Source: Tessaracoccus rhinocerotis
GTDB lineage: Bacteria > Actinomycetota > Actinomycetes > Propionibacteriales > Propionibacteriaceae
Direction of reading: 5' to 3'
NCBI RefSeq assembly: GCF_007197885.1
Contig: NZ_VKKG01000001.1
Location: forward strand, 828,334 to 892,333
Length of the DNA: 64,000 nt
Position 1 is the first letter of the stretch. Every line of letters begins with the position of its first letter. Shown here one piece after another: positions 61,758-64,000 of the stretch. The notes beneath the pieces were generated by a model, which made no database searches, was not told where the DNA came from, and worked only from the letters and a program-made list of their open reading frames with translations. Position numbers and translations under genes: made by a program.

Positions 61758-63436
61758 GCCGCCACCGCCCGACCCAGTTCGCCGACGCGTCGGTCGGCCG
61801 CTTCGAGCGCCCGCCGGAGCGCGACGTCGTCCCCGCAGGCCGCCGCGAGCTCCACCAGCCACGGTGCGGGCCGCAAGGCACCGCGCCCGAGAAGGTCGGG
61901 ATCGGTGAGCAGCCGCCGCGGCGTCGTCCGGGCGATGACGGCGCCACCTGTCACCACGATCGCGCGGTCCGCCGTCGTCGCCACCGAGCGGAGGTCGTGG
62001 CTCGAGAACAGCACGCCGCCGCCGTCGTCGGCCACCTGCCGCAGGGCCTGCATGACCGCGACGGTGGCGTGCCTGTCGAGCCCGAAGCCCGGTTCATCGG
62101 CCAGCAGGACGGGGCGTCGGTGGGCCAACATCGCGGCCAGGCTCAGTCGTCGCATCTGCCCGCCGGAGAGCTGGTGCGGATTGTGCTCGGCCAGGTCTGC
62201 CAGGTCGAAGCGGTCGAGCAACTCCTCCACCTGGGACTCGGTCCCCGGCGGCAGCCCGAACGCCACCTCGGCGCGCACGGTGTGGGCCTGGAACTGGTCG
62301 GCCGGGTTCTGGAACACCAGGCCGACGGCGGGGCCCTCGACGCTGCCGGCCAGCGGAGCGTGGAGTCCCGCGAGGCACGTCAGCAGGGACGACTTTCCCT
62401 GTCCGTTCGCACCGAGCAGCGCCACCACCTCGCCGGGTGCGACCTCGAGGTCGACGTCGTGCAGCACGGGCGTGCCACCCCGGCGTCCGCCCGCGGCGAC
62501 GGTGAGCCCGCGGGCCACCAGCGCCTCAGGCCCGGGCGCCCCACCACCCGACCCGACACGCCGCACGGTTCCGGACCGGAGGGGGCCCGTCACCCCTGGC
62601 CCCGTTCCACGCGGCGTGTCGGGTCGGCCCGACGGGGGGCGCGTGGGCACGACGCGCGCCTCCAGCTCGGCGGGGAGCCAGCAGCCGGCGGCGAGGAGCT
62701 CCGCCACCGCGTCGACGTCGAGCTCCGTCGCGGGGCCGTCGAAGCGGATCCGCCCCGCCCGGTCCACCACGATCCAGCGGGCCGGCAGCCCCGCCAACCC
62801 TTCCCCGCCCGCGTACTCGTCGAGGCGGTGCTCCACCAGCACGACGGCGGCGCCCGTCCGCGCCCGGACCCCAGCGACCGCCGAGCGGACGCCGTCGATC
62901 CCGGCCGCGTCGAGCATGGAGGTGGGCTCGTCGAGGAGCAGCAGCCGGGGACGGGTGACGGTGGCCGCCGCGATCGCGATCCGCTGCTGCTCCCCGCCGG
63001 AGAGCTCAGCGGTGCGCCGGCCGGCCAGGTGCGACGCCCCCACTGCGGCCAGCGCGTCCCCCACCAGGCCCGGGATCCGGGCGGGGTCCTCGCAGAGGTT
63101 CTCGAGCGGGAAGGCCAGCTCGTCATCGACGTCGCTCAGGCAGACGCCCGAGGAAGGGTCCTGCCCCACCACGCCGACGACGTCGGCCAGCCCGGCCACC
63201 CCGGTCTCGGCGACGGGGCGCCCGGCCACGCTGAGGCGGCCGGTGACCCGCGCGTTGATCGCGCCCGGCACCGCGCCGTGGAGGGTCCGCAGCAGGGTGG
63301 ACTTGCCCGAGCCGGAGGGGCCGAGGACCAGCACCTCCTCCCCCGCGGCCACTGTGAAGGTGGCCGGCCCGACGCCGAGTCCCGACGGGAACACCACCTC
63401 CACCTCCTCCAGCACGACGAGCGGCTCAGCGCTCAC
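61754..63436 (-). CDS. ykoD: ECF transporter ATPase, two ABC domains in one chain (YkoD-like)
   Basis: 560 residues with two ATPase domains. First: Walker A GPSGSGKSTLL, LSGGEQQRIAIA, LLLLDEPTS. Second: Walker A GANGQGKSSLL, LSGGQMRRLSLA, and the ADEPGFGLD Walker B. The fused arrangement with YkoE and EcfT neighbours matches YkoD of hydroxymethylpyrimidine/thiamin transporters. The linker (about 263-297) is Gly/Pro/Arg-rich and coded by DNA that contains a 17-bp perfect inverted repeat. The GTG start at 63436 lies inside the last codons of the YkoE-like gene. Confidence 0.9.
   Translation of the reverse strand: MSAEPLVVLEEVEVVFPSGLGVGPATFTVAAGEEVLVLGPSGSGKSTLLRTLHGAVPGAINARVTGRLSVAGRPVAETGVAGLADVVGVVGQDPSSGVCLSDVDDELAFPLENLCEDPARIPGLVGDALAAVGASHLAGRRTAELSGGEQQRIAIAAATVTRPRLLLLDEPTSMLDAAGIDGVRSAVAGVRARTGAAVVLVEHRLDEYAGGEGLAGLPARWIVVDRAGRIRFDGPATELDVDAVAELLAAGCWLPAELEARVVPTRPPSGRPDTPRGTGPGVTGPLRSGTVRRVGSGGGAPGPEALVARGLTVAAGGRRGGTPVLHDVDLEVAPGEVVALLGANGQGKSSLLTCLAGLHAPLAGSVEGPAVGLVFQNPADQFQAHTVRAEVAFGLPPGTESQVEELLDRFDLADLAEHNPHQLSGGQMRRLSLAAMLAHRRPVLLADEPGFGLDRHATVAVMQALRQVADDGGGVLFSSHDLRSVATTADRAIVVTGGAVIARTTPRRLLTDPDLLGRGALRPAPWLVELAAACGDDVALRRALEAADRRVGELGRAVAA
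62548..62627. repeat. 80-bp palindromic element with 17-bp perfect terminal inverted repeats
   Basis: CCGACCCGACACGCCGC (62548-62564) is the exact reverse complement of GCGGCGTGTCGGGTCGG (62611-62627). Inside, GGGGCC and GGCCCC segments can form a second hairpin. The element lies in the linker between the two ATPase domains, where extra residues would be tolerated. No second copy is seen in this window. Confidence 0.7.
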
Positions 63437-64000
63437 GGCGCACCACCTCGGCGGGGGTGTCGTCCCTGGAGATGTTGAAGTTGGCGAGCACGCCCGTGGC
63501 CCTCAGCGCATCGACCAGCACCTTGCCGAGCAGGCCACCGAGGACGACCCCGGAAGCGCACTGCATCGCGAACCGCAGCCAGAAGATGTTCTGCCCGTAC
63601 CAGCCGGAGCGGAACGCGCTGTAGAAGAACACCAGGCCAGCGCCCAGGAGCCCGGACAGGGCGTAGGTGCCCCAGCCGAAGCGCCGGTAGCGGCCCAGCG
63701 CGAAGGCCAGTTCGCTGCCGAAGCCCTGCACCGCCGCGGCGATCACCAGCGTCGGACCGACGGGTGACCCGAGGAACACCACCTCGACGACGGAGGCCAG
63801 GATCTCGGCGATGATCCCCACGCCGGGGCGACGGATGATGGCGATCGCCAGCGGCGCCACCAGGAGCCAGCCGCCGAACAGGACGTGCTGCGCCAGGTCG
63901 CCGGCCGGACCCATCGCCACGGCGAGGGCGTTCCAGGCCTGTACCAGCACCCAGTAGAGGAATCCGAAGGTGACCCCGAGGACCACCATGAGGACGATGT
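63426..64000 (-). CDS. ykoE: ECF transporter S component, YkoE-like (5' end beyond window)
   Basis: At least 190 residues seen. An ATG is at 63989, but the frame stays open to the window end (IVL before the Met), and YkoE proteins have a few residues before this first helix, so the true start is probably outside. Five to six membrane helices; VTFGFLYWVLVQAW, VLFGGWLLVAPLAI, SVVEVVFLGSPVGP, FGSELAFALGRYRRFGW, then a C-terminal hydrophilic end. This is the substrate-binding subunit for hydroxymethylpyrimidine or thiamin. A TPP riboswitch would be expected upstream of this gene, beyond the window. Confidence 0.85.
   Translation of the reverse strand, partial: IVLMVVLGVTFGFLYWVLVQAWNALAVAMGPAGDLAQHVLFGGWLLVAPLAIAIIRRPGVGIIAEILASVVEVVFLGSPVGPTLVIAAAVQGFGSELAFALGRYRRFGWGTYALSGLLGAGLVFFYSAFRSGWYGQNIFWLRFAMQCASGVVLGGLLGKVLVDALRATGVLANFNISRDDTPAEVVRRER

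Noticed and set aside
63426-64000. TPP riboswitch of the thiamin precursor transporter
   Set aside because: The 5' end of the operon is beyond the window, so no riboswitch sequence can be seen; only its presence upstream is expected.

Overview
This 64 kb window is high-GC, tightly packed chromosomal DNA of an actinobacterium. Mycothiol-dependent DinB-fold proteins, an IdeR/DtxR repressor, a DUF222/HNH gene, a Glp-GlpR pair, an NnaR-like regulator and many leaderless promoters (TAnnnT, 6-7 nt, ATG) support this. A pyruvate:ferredoxin oxidoreductase and a copper nitrite reductase fused to a membrane domain suggest a facultative anaerobe. A member of the Propionibacteriaceae is my best guess, but this is inference. 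There is no rRNA, CRISPR array, integrase or transposase. No gap between genes reaches 300 bp.

Layout. 1-1.7 kb: end of a class I glutamine amidotransferase-like gene, purQ-purS and a 54-residue zinc-ribbon-like protein. 1.7-4.2 kb: a sulfide/persulfide module (CoA-disulfide reductase-rhodanese fusion and thioredoxin) divergent from a CstR-like repressor, with two palindromic operators between them. 4.2-8.7 kb: purC-purB, a YchJ-like protein, tspO and purD. 8.8-15.6 kb: a stand-alone maltokinase cap protein, a secreted protein, a mycothiol-dependent DinB protein, an exported muropeptide-salvage pair (NamZ and an AmiE-like hydrolase), a DHFR-like reductase and a CPBP-like membrane protein. 15.6-26.3 kb: 5-oxoprolinase, dodecin, VOC protein, NnaR-like regulator, lipoprotein, secreted protein, formylglycine-generating enzyme, esterase and GNAT.

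26.3-34.9 kb: tRNA-Ala(CGC), DUF488, an MFS exporter, then the conserved actinobacterial neighbourhood GlpR/SepX, Glp (MoeA-like), 5-formyl-THF cyclo-ligase, FmdB, SAF protein, MscL and a eukaryotic-type UDP-glucose pyrophosphorylase. 34.7-36.7 kb: an ABC-2 exporter operon with its own XRE regulator. 36.7-41.9 kb: a nitrite/NO module (DUF2249, hemerythrin-like protein, 12-TM protein and a membrane-fused NirK) divergent from a SufR-like Fe-S regulator. 41.9-46 kb: fumarase, a Rho-N-like protein, tRNA-Arg(CCT) overlapped by an antisense gene, and a zincin-DUF2786 fusion.

46-52.3 kb: a ferredoxin redox operon (GltD-like ferredoxin oxidoreductase, NifJ, DHOD-like protein). 52.4-54.7 kb: an ABC-2 exporter with DUF1048 and PadR. 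54.7-56.7 kb: a second thioredoxin, and a methyltransferase coupled to an IdeR-like repressor. 56.8-61 kb: DUF222/HNH, nagA, and an ECF sigma factor with a membrane partner. 61-64 kb: the ECF-type hydroxymethylpyrimidine/thiamin transporter YkoEDC, cut by the window end. Its fused ATPase carries an unusual 17-bp perfect inverted repeat inside the linker.

The most interesting parts are the nitrite/NO module, the persulfide module, the symmetric bidirectional promoter between glp and the cyclo-ligase gene, the palindromic element inside the ECF ATPase, and the gene antisense to tRNA-Arg.
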